DNA of 64,000 nucleotides from Anisus vortex. Taxonomy: Eukaryota; Mollusca; Gastropoda; Planorbidae. The notes beneath the pieces were generated by a model. That model saw only the letters and a program-made list of their open reading frames with translations, did not search any database and was not told the DNA's origin. Position numbers and translations under genes: made by a program. The stretch is from contig OX421500.1 of assembly GCA_949126835.1 (NCBI GenBank), positions 26,687,731 through 26,751,730 on the forward strand, read 5' to 3'. Of the stretch, positions 1-11,842 are shown piece by piece. Within the stretch, counting starts at the first letter, position 1, and each line of letters starts with the position of its first letter.

Positions 1-960
1 CTTAATTCAAGTCCACGTTAACTAAATTATGGTACAAGCCTGTGTAGTAAATTAAAGAAGCCTATAGACTTGTTTTCCAAATAATGAGGCACTAGTGACT
101 AGTTTGTTGAATAAATTGACGAATTGCCAACTAATAATGTAAAAAAATGTGTCAACTGGAGTGAGTTTCGTTAGAGCCTGGACCGTTAGTCAATACAAAA
201 GACAGACGTGTGTATTTAACACCAAGCCCCTGCCAGTTTCCTCTCAGCTTTTGTTCGCTTTCTCCCGCGCAACGCCCTATCGTGTCGGCACAGGGCGCAT
301 TCATTTGATAGCAGCCGGTAATACCCGAAAAAATGATCAATCAATAGTGTCAATCCTGTCTATAAATACGTGGGTACTCAACGGAAATCATACGGTGAAT
401 AGAGAATTTAGTCTCCCATATTTTAGTTGCACGTGCATGGCTTGCTGGGATATTTTTGGAAATTGTTTACCGAGAGCTAGTTAGTGGTGGACGTGTATTT
501 TTTTTACAAACTGTGTTGACATGCTATTGTTACTTGGCCATAAAAATATTTAGTTTAATGAGTTCTTAGGCTAATAAAACCATGGATATTTAGAACAATT
601 AATATTTGAACAACTATTTAAATATGGATGTTGGAAATTGAAAATATTATAGCTAATCAGCCATATATCTATTTTTCTTCTAATAACAATAACAATAAAG
701 ACTGAAAAAAACTAACCCATAAGAACACAGTTTTTTTTATTATACTCCCTTTCTTTGTAAACTAAGTTTATATATGATTTATATTTTAATAGATTAAAAT
801 AAATATAAGTGATATCATACCTTATGAATTTCCACACTAAAATTTTGCGCATCCTTTTTTTGTCTAGCTTTGGCCCGCTAAAACCATAAAAAGATAACTC
901 GCTTTGTTTCGGCTACATTGTGTCGTTTTCAATGTATTTATTTCGTAAAAACTAACAAAT
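1..960. other. AT-rich non-coding stretch
   Basis: No ORF with recognisable protein features and no tandem array. Short ORFs on both strands around 150-480 show no domain. I see nothing I can name here. Confidence 0.5.
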
Positions 961-1038
961 CCGAAAACAATCTTTACTTCCGTCTCTTCCGGTAGAGGAA
1001 GCCATGTTTGACGTGAAATATACTCTTCGATTAGCAAA

Positions 1039-1242
1039 TTGGTCGAAGGTATTAGTGACTATTCCAAAGGCTACGATGCTGAAAATTTGATAGAATGTAT
1101 TGATAATCTTGACAAGTCTGCTGCCCAAGTTTCAGCTCGATTGGACGACGGGAAGTGGTCGAAAAATCGATGCAAAGTTTTCCAAGCAAAGCAAGCAAGC
1201 AACCATCCAAGCAGACAGTACGAGTTAAAAGAAAGGGAGTAA
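1039..1242 (+). other. short ORF of unknown nature, probably non-genic
   Basis: A 67-codon open stretch whose first residues include a run rich in Asp, Tyr and Leu, then a basic Lys/Gln-rich tail ending in short GCAA-type repeats (near 1190-1200). It lies just upstream of a LINE fragment and could be part of a decayed retroelement ORF or chance. I do not recognise it, see no splice context and no poly(A) signal, and would not call it a gene. Confidence 0.12.
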
Positions 1243-1339
1243 AAAAGATTGTGCGCTCTTACAAAAGACCTATGAATTACACAAATGTGAATTTAGCTGA
1301 AGCATGTTTTTTTCACACAGAAAAAGTGCCAACTGTTAA

Positions 1340-2140
1340 GAGTATCCAAGAACAAGAAACAATGAATAATAACAAACTACTTCATTCATGGTAAAGAACT
1401 AACTCAAACTAACAATGCAAAATACTGAGGAGTAACAATAAATGATAAGTTATCCTGGAACCCTCATATTGATAAAGTTTAAAAAATCACAAAAAGGAAC
1501 TTTTACAAATGTAATAAGAAAAAATAACTAAATGGGTATCTCACATTAGTTAGGCCTATACTAGAATATGCAGCATCTGTATGGGACCCATCAACTAAAG
1601 AAAACATTAAAAAATTAAAACAAATTCAGAAAAGAGCTGCGAGGATTATTACTAGCGAACAATCACAACTAACAAGAGTTGCCCCAATAAGAAAATCACT
1701 AAAACTAGAAACACTAGAGTAGAGTTCGGCAACCTTTTGATAAGAGTGTGCCAAAATAGGATTTCTAATTCATTCAGCGTGCCAACATCCCTAAAGTTAT
1801 CCTACTCTTTTCTTGTTGAAGAGACGTATCGCTCTGCGTGTCATGTTCGGCACGAGTACTGTAGTTTGCCAACCCCTGTACTAGAATACAGAAGGGCAAA
1901 GAGTACAGTAGTAATAATACAAAAGGCATTAAATTCTAATTTAGAAGTACAACCCAATAACAACCTGTTGGAAAGCTCAGATAAACATAAAGACAAAAAC
2001 ACTTTCCTTGTCCCTTATGCGAGAACAAATGCATTTGCACTATTTCTTCCCAAGGGGCATCCGGGCATGGAATGGGTTGCCTGAACAAACAAGGAAATCT
2101 CATCCAGGGATAGTGCTAAGTTTTTATTAACTAACCTTTT
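1340..2140 (+). mobile_element. CR1/Jockey-like LINE fragment, C-terminal reverse transcriptase region
   Basis: Broken reading frames on the plus strand translate to the region after the RT catalytic core of non-LTR retrotransposons. The hallmark is near 1555-1650: a motif of the form PILEYAASVWDP, followed by a KLKQIQKRAAR-like helix (known from CR1/Jockey-type polymerases). A second copy at 16.08-16.83 kb aligns along most of its length, which supports a dispersed family. The frame is shifted and has stops, so this is a dead 5'-truncated copy. A 159-bp MITE sits inside it at 1720-1878, and its 3' part merges into another repeat after about 2090. Confidence 0.8.
1720..1878. mobile_element. 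hAT-type MITE inserted in the LINE fragment
   Basis: The left end (TAGAGTTCGGCAACC) and right end (TTTGCCAACCCCTG) are imperfect inverted copies of the hAT-like terminus CAGGGGTCGGCAACC, which also occurs intact at 63513. The flanks CACTAGAG (1712-1719) and TACTAGAA (1879-1886) match at 6 of 8 positions, as expected for an aged 8-bp target duplication. The other LINE copy (around 16490) runs from the equivalent ACTAGAG straight into CAGAAGGGC, which shows the uninterrupted state. The 5' half matches the sequence at 63513-63600. No ORF. Confidence 0.8.
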
Positions 2141-2560
2141 TAAAAGTCGATTACAATATTTATTTAAAATTATTTTATTAAATGTTTTCAGTAGAATAAA
2201 TAATAATAATATTTTTAACATTACTATAGCTTTTTGTTCATTGTAGTTTTTGTAATATTTTTTATCTGTTGCTATAGGCCTATGTAATTTTTCCCGGGCA
2301 ACAATTTAGATTAACTTAATTGCAATTTTCATAAATTGTTTACAAAAAATAAAATGTAATAAGTAGTAAGTTAATTATATCTTAGCCATGCTGGAGACGG
2401 GTGTTTGATTATCAACCAGGGATAGTCATAACTTTATAATAATAATTAATAATATTTATTTTAATTCTTTTTCTCATGTTTTTCACTAATTAACAATTGT
2501 ATTTATCTTAATCTATTTTTTTCTCGCGCGACGCCGGGGAATTTAGCTTGTATATATATA
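2140..2560 (+). repeat. dispersed repeat tail with CCGGG hairpin, Helitron-like 3' end possible
   Basis: The segment from about 2140 to 2310 aligns with 11225-11444: both contain the same AT-rich body (ATTTATTTAAAATTA), a GTAGCTTTCTGTTCATT-like box and a final CCGGG-containing motif before TTTAGCTTGT. A second related terminus lies at 2525-2551. A short GC hairpin followed by about ten bases near the end is what Helitron 3' ends look like, but the last bases read CTTG here, not CTRR, so the class is uncertain. Confidence 0.4.
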
Positions 2561-2787
2561 AATATCTATATCTACATATGTATATATATATATTTATATA
2601 TATAGAGAAAACGTATAAATGGAAAAACTTTTATTTAATCTGTTTTAAACAATGACAGCTAAACTTCCCTCAACACTGATAGTTGCCCGGGGTGTCATGG
2701 GCTTTGGGGTGGGACGTCATGATAGATCTTCCAAATAATGGAAATGTGAACCTAGTAAATACTTCTCTTTTGTCTTTAAAACGTTTT

Positions 2788-2872
2788 TGAATAGAGAGAG
2801 AGAGAGAGAGAGTGGGGGGGGGACAGAGAGAGAGAGGGGGGGGGGAGAGAGAGGGAGAGAGTGAGCGAAGTG
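2788..2872 (+). repeat. GA/G-rich microsatellite
   Basis: Runs of GAGAGA broken by poly-G stretches. Purine-rich simple sequence with no coding content. Confidence 0.9.
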
Positions 2873-2879
2873 TGTCTAT

Positions 2880-3770
2880 TTAAACGGCACGTAAGGGTGC
2901 TCGGATGTCAAATCAATTTTGCACGGTCTTACAAAAAAAAGTGTTATAGCGTTGATGAGATCTTGAGGAGTGAGGCGGAGTTGGGGGTAGGGGGCGCTGG
3001 TGTTACCCGAGTTTGCCCCGGGCGCCAGGAGCCATAGGGCAGGCCCTTTTTGTAAACAGCCATTATAAATGAAACATTTTATTGGTAGTTCACATTATAA
3101 ATACTTTACTTAATTTATGATATGTTATTTGGCTTCATGCCAGATCTTTTTCTTTTTTTTTTTTACCGAAATGATTATCTAGACAATGTTTGATATTTTG
3201 ATGTGAATCCTCTTATCACAAACAGAACATCTGCAATAGGCGCCACAAGGTCGCCCTATAAACATTCCCCATATATTGATGAGCATCTATCTATATAATA
3301 ATTACCCAAAGAAATCTCCCTGTTTCTGTGTATCGGAACTCTAAGCGACTTGAGTTTTTCATTGTTTTATAACGTACAAAGTAGATTTAATTAGAATGGG
3401 TAACATGAAAATCTTCTTTATTCTTAATTAAGAGTATAATAGTGAGAACGCAAGCACAATCTAATAAACTTAAACTCTTTATAACTAACTGTATTAAGAA
3501 TTATCTGCATATTAATATCATTAAACCCTCTCCTCCCAACTTGGAACAAAAATTGATTTTGAAACAAGGGTTTATTGAAGAAATAGTACAGATATTAAAA
3601 ACATTAAAAGGAAACACATCAGTTTAAGGACGATAACCTGGAATAAAAATAAATATTGTTTTTCATATCCAAATTGTAGCCTATATACATATATAGGCCT
3701 ATTATATCTTCCCGTTGGCTACCACTATGGTTATAATATCTGGCCTCACAAAAGCAGTAGTAGTACAGTA
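2880..3770. other. non-coding stretch, no gene seen
   Basis: AT-rich DNA with one GC-richer patch near 2965-3040. A 61-codon open stretch at 3442-3627 shows no recognisable domain. Nothing else that I can support. Confidence 0.45.
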
Positions 3771-4022
3771 CTCCCGTTAGACCAATTTGATCTATAGGGA
3801 CCGTGAAGCAGTGTTCACAAATTTCTTTGGCCACGGCATACTAGAAGATTGCATGGCCAGCAAAAGACCACAATGCCCAGCCGTCTTTACTTTTCCTAAC
3901 GAATGTCAGGTATCCTTCAGAGCTGGATAGGCTCAGATACCATCCAGACCCGGGGACAAACCCTATACTTCATCAGGATTCATACTCAGACCCTTCGGTA
4001 CGCCATCCAGACGCTCGGTTTC
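3771..4022 (-). mobile_element. tRNA-derived SINE, minus copy (family A)
   Basis: Reverse complement aligns with the better preserved copy at 18271-18540. Diagnostic blocks are the GTGAAGCAGTGTTCAC / GGCCACGGCATACTAG box, the CACAATGCCCAGCCG box, the AGAGCTGGATAGGCTCAG box and the head fragment CCTTCGGTACGCC. The B-box region is degenerate, indicating an older insertion. Confidence 0.8.
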
Positions 4023-4784
4023 ACAAACAGTTGTGATAATGTCTGGTATCACACTTATTATTATGATAAATATGACACCTATGGTAATAATAAATTACAC
4101 CAATGGATATATTGTCTGACATTAATGCTGATAATGTAATCATTATGCTTTTGACTTATCCCAATACATAAATTTGTAATTGTCTGTGCAACGGAAGTTG
4201 ATTCATTGCAAGGGAAATACATTACAATTTTAAAACTTTAGAAATCATAGCAGAATGCAATAAAGCTGACAGTTTTTAATTCAAATATGTATTATCTTGG
4301 TTAATCAACACTAAACACTTCCTTCTGTTTTTTCCTATGACGTCTGCCATTTCCATTTATTCTGATGTTTGTGCCAACTTTTGTCGTTTTTTTAAGGTCA
4401 AAAAGTCACAAGCGTGTAGAAAATAAACACTCAACAGACAACTACTGCATGGTGAACAAGAAATTACACTCAATATTGCTTTTAAGGAAGAGTTTCATCT
4501 TTGAATTTATAACAGTGATTTCCCGACTTTAGAAAAAGCATGTTCTGAGAGTCTATAGACTATATAAATACGATTCTATTAATAATAAAAACGCATTAAA
4601 CAAAATTCTTTACCCCCGTAATTTCCCAACGGGCTCTTTCTAGTAAGTAAGTAATGTACTCTAAGACACGCTTTTTAAAAGCATCCAATTTATGAAAGAA
4701 GCTCACAAAAAATGTAAAATAAATTTATTTTTTTCAAACAATATTAAAACATTTTAAAATGTGTTGAGAAAAAAACTATAATGA

Positions 4785-6344
4785 TTGACAAGTCTTAACG
4801 ATTATATATGCATGGTGAACCTAAAAGGTTGATTAATTTCACAGTTCAGGTCATATTCGTTAATTTACTGACAAAACATGCCAATTTGCTGTGTTCCTGG
4901 TTTTTCTGCGAGTAAGAAAAGCACTGAGCTATATATGCATGGAGTGCTCAAGCAATTGAAATAAAGAACGAAAAAGAGGAGAAAATGCGGACTTTTAAAT
5001 ATAGATAAGTGCACTGTATGGCACTTAGCTATATATACATGAAAGTACCAAAAATATATAAACTTTTCGTAATTGCGTCATTGAAATGTGATAAAAATGA
5101 ACTCTTTATACTGAATATACATATATAAATATATGTAAGCTTATACTCTCTTATACGATAATACGAGTGCATTGTGTTAATTTTAATTAGTACCGGATTC
5201 ATTAATTTAATGGCAAAAGTCAAAAGATGAAATGGCTGATGATTTTTATGGATAATGCTTTGAATACCACATACATATGTTAACTGAGTAAGTAGTTTTA
5301 ATGAATATTTATTATTTAGACATGAATATATAGATATATAGCTCAGTGACATACAGTGCACTTATCTATATTAAAAATATGAATATATAGCTCAGTGCCA
5401 TACAGTGCACTTATCTATATTAAAAATATGAATATATAGCTCAGTGCCATACAGTGCACTTATCTATATTAAAAAGTCCGCATTTTCTCCGACAATTGAC
5501 TTCCTTAGAGCACTCCATATATAATAGCTCAGTGAAGAAAAGTACTAAGGGATACAATCATTTCCAGAAGATATTTCTGAAAGGAAACGATGGATTTTTA
5601 ACGTCAGAATAACTTTATATATTTATATATAAATTTATATTTAAAGTTCATTTAACCGGAAGTAAATCGGAATTACATGAATGCATTGAAACCTGATGTA
5701 GATAATGATTAAAAAAAAATTAATGAACAACTAAACTAATCTTTTAAAAAGTATTCAGTAATTATATTTTAAGACATTTTGTGTAAATCTTATTATTATT
5801 AATTTTATTTTAAATTGCGAATCTCCATTAACCTAGTCGACATTTTTTAATGTGTTTGAACAAAGTTTTTTAGTGTAGGCCCTAATAATAGTAATGCACG
5901 TATCGTCTCAAAAGTTGTATAATGTGTTTTCAAACTCTTCAATAAAAACATCCAGTAAGTTAACTTGAGTATTGACTTGATGATTTTAACCTTAGAAGAC
6001 ATCTAAAATGAACGATTGATTAAAAGAAGCACAATTTTCATTTGCCTAAAGAACAAACCTTAAAGAAGGCTACAATAAAAGAGAAAAAAAAAAGAAAGCA
6101 CAAACACCTGACCTATATAGTTTAGTTTTTTTGTATGCTAGTTGTAAACTTAACAAGACAAACAGGCCGACATTTAATGTTCACATACTCATTTATGATG
6201 TAAAAACGGATTCTTCATAACTAATCTTGTAGCCTTTGCATATTTCTAAAAGCTTTACTTGAGTAAAGCCTTAAACATTATTTAAAGTTTTCTTGACGGA
6301 AATATACCGGAAGTTTATGGATGCATTGTCCCCAAAATGTCAAT
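4785..6344 (+). mobile_element. THAP-bearing DNA transposon, non-autonomous, copy 1 (interrupted)
   Basis: The left end reads AT+TGACAAGTCTTAACG, then GCATGGTGAACCTAAAAGG, as in the copy at 29213. After about 100 bp comes an exon (from about 4877) translating to a THAP-type start with two Cys in the C-x4-C spacing. That exon is split by a 613-bp inserted element (4922-5534) and resumes with a sequence matching the second half of the exon at 29303. Further right, the block around 6205-6250 (TCATAACTAATCTTGTAGCC) is shared with the copies at 11842 and 58876. The right end near 6344 (TGTCAAT) is eroded, so that boundary is approximate. THAP domains are known zinc-binding DNA-binding modules of P- and Kolobok-type transposases. 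Confidence 0.65.
4922..5534. mobile_element. 613-bp inverted-repeat element with 8-bp TSD, nested in a THAP exon
   Basis: Termini are CACTGAGCTATATAT at the left and ATAATAGCTCAGTG at the right. Both are flanked by AAGAAAAG (4914-4921 and 5535-5542), an exact 8-bp target duplication. The subterminal arms are also inverted (GGAGTGCTC / GAGCACTCC, and AAATGCGGACTTTT / AAAAGTCCGCATTTT). The right arm has a roughly 50-bp segment tandemly triplicated (about 5345-5480). There is no credible ORF. An 8-bp TSD suggests a hAT- or P-like transposase source. Confidence 0.85.
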
Positions 6345-6527
6345 AGACGAAAATCATTTGATTAAAGTTACAAACAGTTACTTGTCCCTTTTTGTGTACT
6401 TGATTTGATCCACTACATCGTTGATGTATAATAGATCTTTTGATTCTGATATTCTTTTTATTTAAATTAATTCTATTTCAATCATTTTAAAATTGTGTAT
6501 TTTTGTACCTCCAGTACTCTAAATCAA

Positions 6528-6905
6528 AATGAGGTCCATGCAGAATGATTTCCCGGTCACGTGATGTTGAGTTAATACACTTGTAAACATTAACAATGGT
6601 TTACTGCGCTGCGTTTGTGTGCGCAAATTCTACCTCTAAATTATCATGCAAAGAATCTAAAATCTTTTCATCGATTTCCTTTGAAAGATCAACAAATTAA
6701 TATAGGTGTTGTCCTTTAACTAATTGTATGTCCATAATCATTGTTGCTTCTGTGAGCATCATTTATTAACATCAGAATGTTCAAGGATATGTTAAATATG
6801 GCATAGATGCCATTAAGATCAATGTAAAATCAGCCATTTTTTTTAGTTTACAAAGCATCATGTGACCTATTTTCTGTCTCTATGGAATTGTGCATAGACC
6901 TCATT
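6528..6905 (+). mobile_element. short TIR element carrying a broken THAP exon (second family)
   Basis: The ends are inverted copies: AATGAGGTCCATGCA at the left and TGCATAGACCTCATT at the right (one mismatch). An ATG at 6596 opens a THAP-like start with Cys at residues 4 and 9 (C-x4-C). About 60 bp further on, in the next frame, comes F-H-R-F-P (near 6667-6681), the conserved block of THAP domains, so one frameshift separates the two halves. Only the N-terminal part of the domain is present. TIRs and length differ from the family at 4785, so this is a separate THAP-type MITE. Confidence 0.65.
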
Positions 6906-7300
6906 GTTTGAAACGAAATCATTGAAAAAAAAATGTTAATGTTACATTTTCATTGTTAGTGTTCTTTCAGCATTTTATAACAGGAAACATTCTACAAAAA
7001 AATGATTATCAATGTGACAACACGGTCTGTAATTCCAAACCATGATACTTTAATCCTTACAAATCTATGACTATATCGCTCAGTTGTTTCAATTGAATGA
7101 AATGTAAAATAATGATTATATACTCAGGCAATGTAGACAGAGGATTATAGTATCAATGTAGACTAAAGATTATATACTCAGGCAATGTAGAGGATTATAG
7201 TCTCCATGTAAACTAAAGATTAAATTCGCAGCAATGTTTACAGAGGATTATATTTTGTTTTATTGCCTTCTGAAGTACACGATTATTGATGATTGAGATT
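6906..7300. other. non-coding, short local duplications
   Basis: AT-rich sequence. A motif like AGGCAATGTAGACAGAGGATTATA recurs three to four times around 7125-7250 as a degenerate tandem. No gene. Confidence 0.5.
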
Positions 7301-7308
7301 ACATGCAG

Positions 7309-7453
<145 letters not shown>

Positions 7454-7835
7454 CATATAATTAAATATAATTTTTTTTCGTTCATCTTTAATCGAATTAA
7501 CGCTGTTTTTTTCTTGTGCAGGTGTATTTGAGTAAGATGACAGACTTTACATTTTGAACATTGGTATGACCATATAAGTAACCATGTCTATCTCCACCCG
7601 GTCAGAGTTGACCAATGGGACTTTCAATTTTGACCACTTTATGGTAAACGTGAGTTGGTGCGTTGAGGTCAACGATACTGCACAGGATACAAGTTATCAA
7701 CAGTTTTATCACATGGCACAGGTAAAGATTGTTTAACACATTAGTCCCTAACATCCATTCCAACAACACTTGGTCATTGATCTATTGAATGGTCCATCTA
7801 ACAATACATTCATCTTTTTACCCACCCAGTACTAT

Positions 7836-8110
7836 TTCATTCATTCATTCACACAATTATTTATTCATTTATTGTTTATCCATCCATCCACTACTTCATC
7901 CATTTATTCATTCACGCAATTATTTATTCATGTATTGTTTATTCAGCCATCCACTACTTCATCCATTTATTCATTCACACAGTCATTTATTCATTTATTG
8001 TTTATTCAGCCATCCACTACTTCATCCATTTATTCATTCACACAATCATTTATTGGTTTAGTGTTTATCCAGGTATCCATTCTTTCAGCTATTTACCATG
8101 TCATTCATTT
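7836..8110 (+). repeat. ATTC/ATTTATTC-type degenerate minisatellite
   Basis: Imperfect repeats of CATTTATTCATTCACACAAT and CCATCCACTACTTCATCC in a unit of about 63 bp, leading directly into the 12-bp array. Confidence 0.85.
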
Positions 8111-8149
8111 ATAAATATGTTCCTTCATTCGTAAATCATTCAATTCATC

Positions 8150-9560
8150 CATCAATATTTTTACCCATTTATCCACCCTTTCACCCATCCATTCACCCAT
8201 CTATTCACCCATCCATTCACCCATACATTCACCCATCTATTCACCCATCCATTCACCCATACATTCACCCATCCATTCACCCATCTATTCACCCATCTAT
8301 TCACCCATCCATTCACCCATCTATTCACCCATCTATTCACCCATCCATTCACCCATACATTCACCCATCTATTCACCCATCCATTCACCCATACATTCAC
8401 CCATACATTCACCCATCCATTCACCCATCTATTCACCCATCTATTCACCCATCCATTCACCCATCTATTCACCCATCTATTCACCCATCCATTCACCCAT
8501 ACATTCACCCATCTATTCACCCATCCATTCACCCATACATTCACCCATCCATTCACCCATCTATTCACCCATCTATTCACCCATCCATTCATCCATCCAT
8601 TCACCCATCTATTCACCAATCCATTCACCCATCTATTCACCCATCTATTCACCCATCCATTCACCCATCCATTCACCCATCCATTCACCCATCTATTCAC
8701 CTATCCATTCATTCATCCATTTATCTATGCATTTTCCCATTCATTGACACACCCATTCACCCTCCATTCATCCATCCATTCACCTATCCATTTATCTATG
8801 TATTCTCCCATCCATTCACCCATCCATTCACCCGTCCATTCACCTACCCATTCATCATGCATTCTCCCATCCATTCACCCATCCATTCACCCGTCCATTC
8901 ACCTACCCATTCATCATGCATTCTTCCATCCATTCACCCATCCATTCACCCATCCATTCACCCATCCATTCACCCGTCCATTCACCTACCCATTCATCAT
9001 GCATTCTTCCATCCATTTACTCATCCATTCACCCGTCCATTCACCTACCCATTCATCATTCATTCTTCCATCCATTCACCCATCCATTCACCCATCCATT
9101 CACCCATCCATTCACCCGTCCATTCACCTACCCATTCATCATGCATTCTTCCATCCATTTACCCATCCATTCACCCGTCCATTCACCTACCCATTCATCA
9201 TGCATTCTTCCATCCATTCACCCATCCATTCACCCATCCATTCACCCATCCATTCACCCGTCCATTCACCTACCCATTCATCATGCATTCTTCCATCCAT
9301 TTACCCATCCATTCACCCGTCCATTCACCTACCCATTCATCATGCATTCTTCCATCCATTTTCCCATCCATTCACCCATCCATTCACCTATCCATTCATC
9401 TATGCATTCTTGCATCCATTCACCAATCCGTTCATTCATCCATTTATCTATGTATTCTCCCATCCATTCACCCATCCATTCACCCGTCCATTCACCTACC
9501 CATTCATCATGCATTCTCCCATCCATTCACCCATCTGTTCATTCACCCATTTATCCATTC
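8150..9560 (+). repeat. 12-bp minisatellite (ATTCACCCATCC), 1.4 kb
   Basis: A 12-bp unit ATTCACCCAT(C/A/T)C repeats from about 8160 to 8700 with almost no length change. From about 8830 to 9540 it becomes a longer composite in which CATTCATCATGCATTCT blocks alternate with the 12-mers. The unit has no stop in several frames, so a 507-codon plus-strand ORF (Ile-His-Pro-Ser repeats) and overlapping ORFs on both strands appear. I treat these as by-products. Confidence 0.97.
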
Positions 9561-9619
9561 ATCCACCCACCCATTTATCTATATTGTTATCGATTGGTCT
9601 ACCTTGCTGCACAATATAT

Positions 9620-11035
9620 AAATGTGCAGTGTTAACAGATATTTGAAGGATGACAATTCTAGAAAACCAGATAACAAACACACTTACACATACACCTACA
9701 CACATACACCGTTTAATCTACTAGATTTTCAGAATTGGAATTTCAAATTAAACGAAATTTAAGATCTGTTTTTTTTACGAATTCGATATGGGTATTCGGT
9801 TTTCACGCAAACTACTTTCGTTGTTGAACTTTGAATGTATGAGTGTAATGTGACAGATGCGTAATCACACGATGTAATACACACGCACACAGCTTTATGT
9901 GATAATGTCTTATGGTAAATGTATATCTCCCATTCTGTATCATAAATCAATTTCTATATAATATTTATTGACATTTGAGCAGGTTTCATAAATATTTTTT
10001 CTCACAATGCCTGACTTAATAGCGAGAACTAGAGAGAAATATCCCTACGCCTGTTGCATTCGCGTAGGCTTACTAAGCTCTTCTTTGACTTGGCAGTATG
10101 TCGGGGTATGTCATACAAGAAATTTTTAAATGCACTATCATTATTTAAAATGTTGATATGAATCTATGTTATATCATTATATAACCCAAAACACCCACAC
10201 ATTGGCATTGGTGTCTACTTGATTTATTGGCCAATGTCTAGGCATGGTCGCAATTTACCAGTATGTTAAAATATTGAAGTCTACGGAGCTCCGAATCTTA
10301 CGTAAATAAATACCGTATACACCGGCGTATAGGTCGGCGTAATAAGCTCAACTACTAATTTAGGGTTATCAAAGTTATATATTTATACTTGACTCGCAGA
10401 TAGGTCGCACCCTTAAATTTAGGAGTATTAAAAGGATAATTTTTAAAGTAAAAAAAAAATCATCAATTTCATTTTAATGCACCAACAAAGATGTATACAT
10501 TATTTTATTGCAGGGTCCCAGTATCGAGCCTTCGTCCTAAATCACTATTTTATGAGTTTTTGCATTCTTTCTGGGCTTTTAACCCTAAACTATTATAAAA
10601 GATATATTTCCATACTCGTGTTTGAAAGATTTATAGTGAAATATTAACATAAAAAATATTTTATCGTTAACTATATACATACATTCAATATTTAATGTAT
10701 AGAATAAATATGCATTACTTAATTTAAATATTTATTTATTATTATTACTATTTCTGTCATTATAAAATTTTGACTGTGCCATTGTCTCGATTCAATGAAT
10801 TATGATATTTGGGGGGAAGGGTTCCACAAAGTGGAATAGCATAGAGACTAATTATGTCTAGTCCTTTCTGAGACTAGGGACTAGAACTATGTGTATATCT
10901 TACGTTACATTTTCATTTTAATAATCACTATATTTTTGTATATAAAGCTCTATGTGTGTGTTTAACCAATCAAATTGCTTTATTTAAAGACACGCGACCT
11001 TATTGCCTCATATTTTACTTGTGTAATTTGACTTA
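9620..11035. other. non-coding stretch; possible eroded DNA-transposon end near 10.3-10.44 kb
   Basis: AT-rich and without credible ORFs. Around 10309-10420 there is a pair of related blocks, CCGGCGTATAGGTCGGC and GACTCGCAGATAGGTCGCACC, a motif style seen at the ends of widespread DNA transposons. I cannot confirm class or boundaries. Confidence 0.4.
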
Positions 11036-11042
11036 GCACATG

Positions 11043-11114
11043 TGTCCTCGATAGCTCCGTTGTTAGCGTATCCGACTGCCATGCGGTCGACCCGGGTTCG
11101 ATGCTCCAGTTTGT
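11043..11114 (+). pseudogene. tRNA-like sequence (Gly-GCC-like) or SINE head
   Basis: Contains an A-box-like TAGCTCCGTTGTTAGCG and a B-box-like GGGTTCGATGC at tRNA spacing, with a central CTGCCAT resembling a Gly-GCC anticodon loop. The T stem does not close (CCGGG against CTCCA) and the anticodon stem has mismatches. It is more likely a tRNA pseudogene or the head of a SINE than a working tRNA. Confidence 0.45.
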
Positions 11115-11224
11115 CTGTACCTATTTTTCTATATAAAAAAAAAAGGTTTCAGTTAGTACTACGTTTACCATTAAGATTGTAAATCCACGGGAAACACCAT
11201 GCTTTTTGACTTACCTATTTTTAA

Positions 11225-11444
11225 CAATATTTACAATATTTATTTAAAATTACTTTCCTAAATATCTTCAGTAAAAAATACTTAAAAAAAAATTAGATCT
11301 AGATCTGTAGCTTTCTGTTAATTATAGTAAATACAATTTGTATCTGTAGCTTTCTGTTCATTATAGTAAATACAATTTGTATCTGTAGCTTATACAGGCC
11401 TGTTGTTTTTTTTACCCCGGGCAACGCCGGGAAATTTAGCTTGT
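11225..11444 (+). repeat. dispersed repeat tail with CCCGG-N6-CCGGG hairpin
   Basis: Aligns with 2140-2310. It holds a tandem duplication of a roughly 40-bp block (CTGTAGCTTTCTGTT...) and ends with a perfect 5-bp hairpin, CCCGG (11416-11420) and CCGGG (11427-11431), followed by AAATTTAGCTTGT. The terminal hairpin suggests a rolling-circle (Helitron-like) element end; this is inference. Confidence 0.45.
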
Positions 11445-11842
11445 TTCAGATAAAATTCACTACAACATAATTTACAAGTAATAAAAGCAGATAGAAATAT
11501 TAACTAAACTTGAATAAAACCAACAGTGCGTTCAGTAGCAGGCTTTGAAGAGAACTGCCAATAGTTTGTGTTCCCAACACGAGAACTACTTATTACACAC
11601 CGGGCTCAGTGTTAGTAACAGGAGTAGCGATCTCAAACAAGTTAAAGAAATACTAATCAAGTTAGAAATAAAAATACAATACATTTCATTAGAGCCGGTT
11701 CAGGGTATCTGCATCATGGGCGGTTGCACTGGGTGCCAAGGAATAAAGGGCGCCATCGAAGGAACTTACCATAAAAAGTTATTTTCTTTTTTAAATTTGA
11801 AATCTGTGAAAAGAAAATGTGTTTATTTTAAACCTCCCCGAT

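Noticed and set aside
8098..9621. 507-codon Ile-His-Pro-Ser repeat ORF
   Set aside because: 12-bp minisatellite translated; other frames on both strands are equally open.
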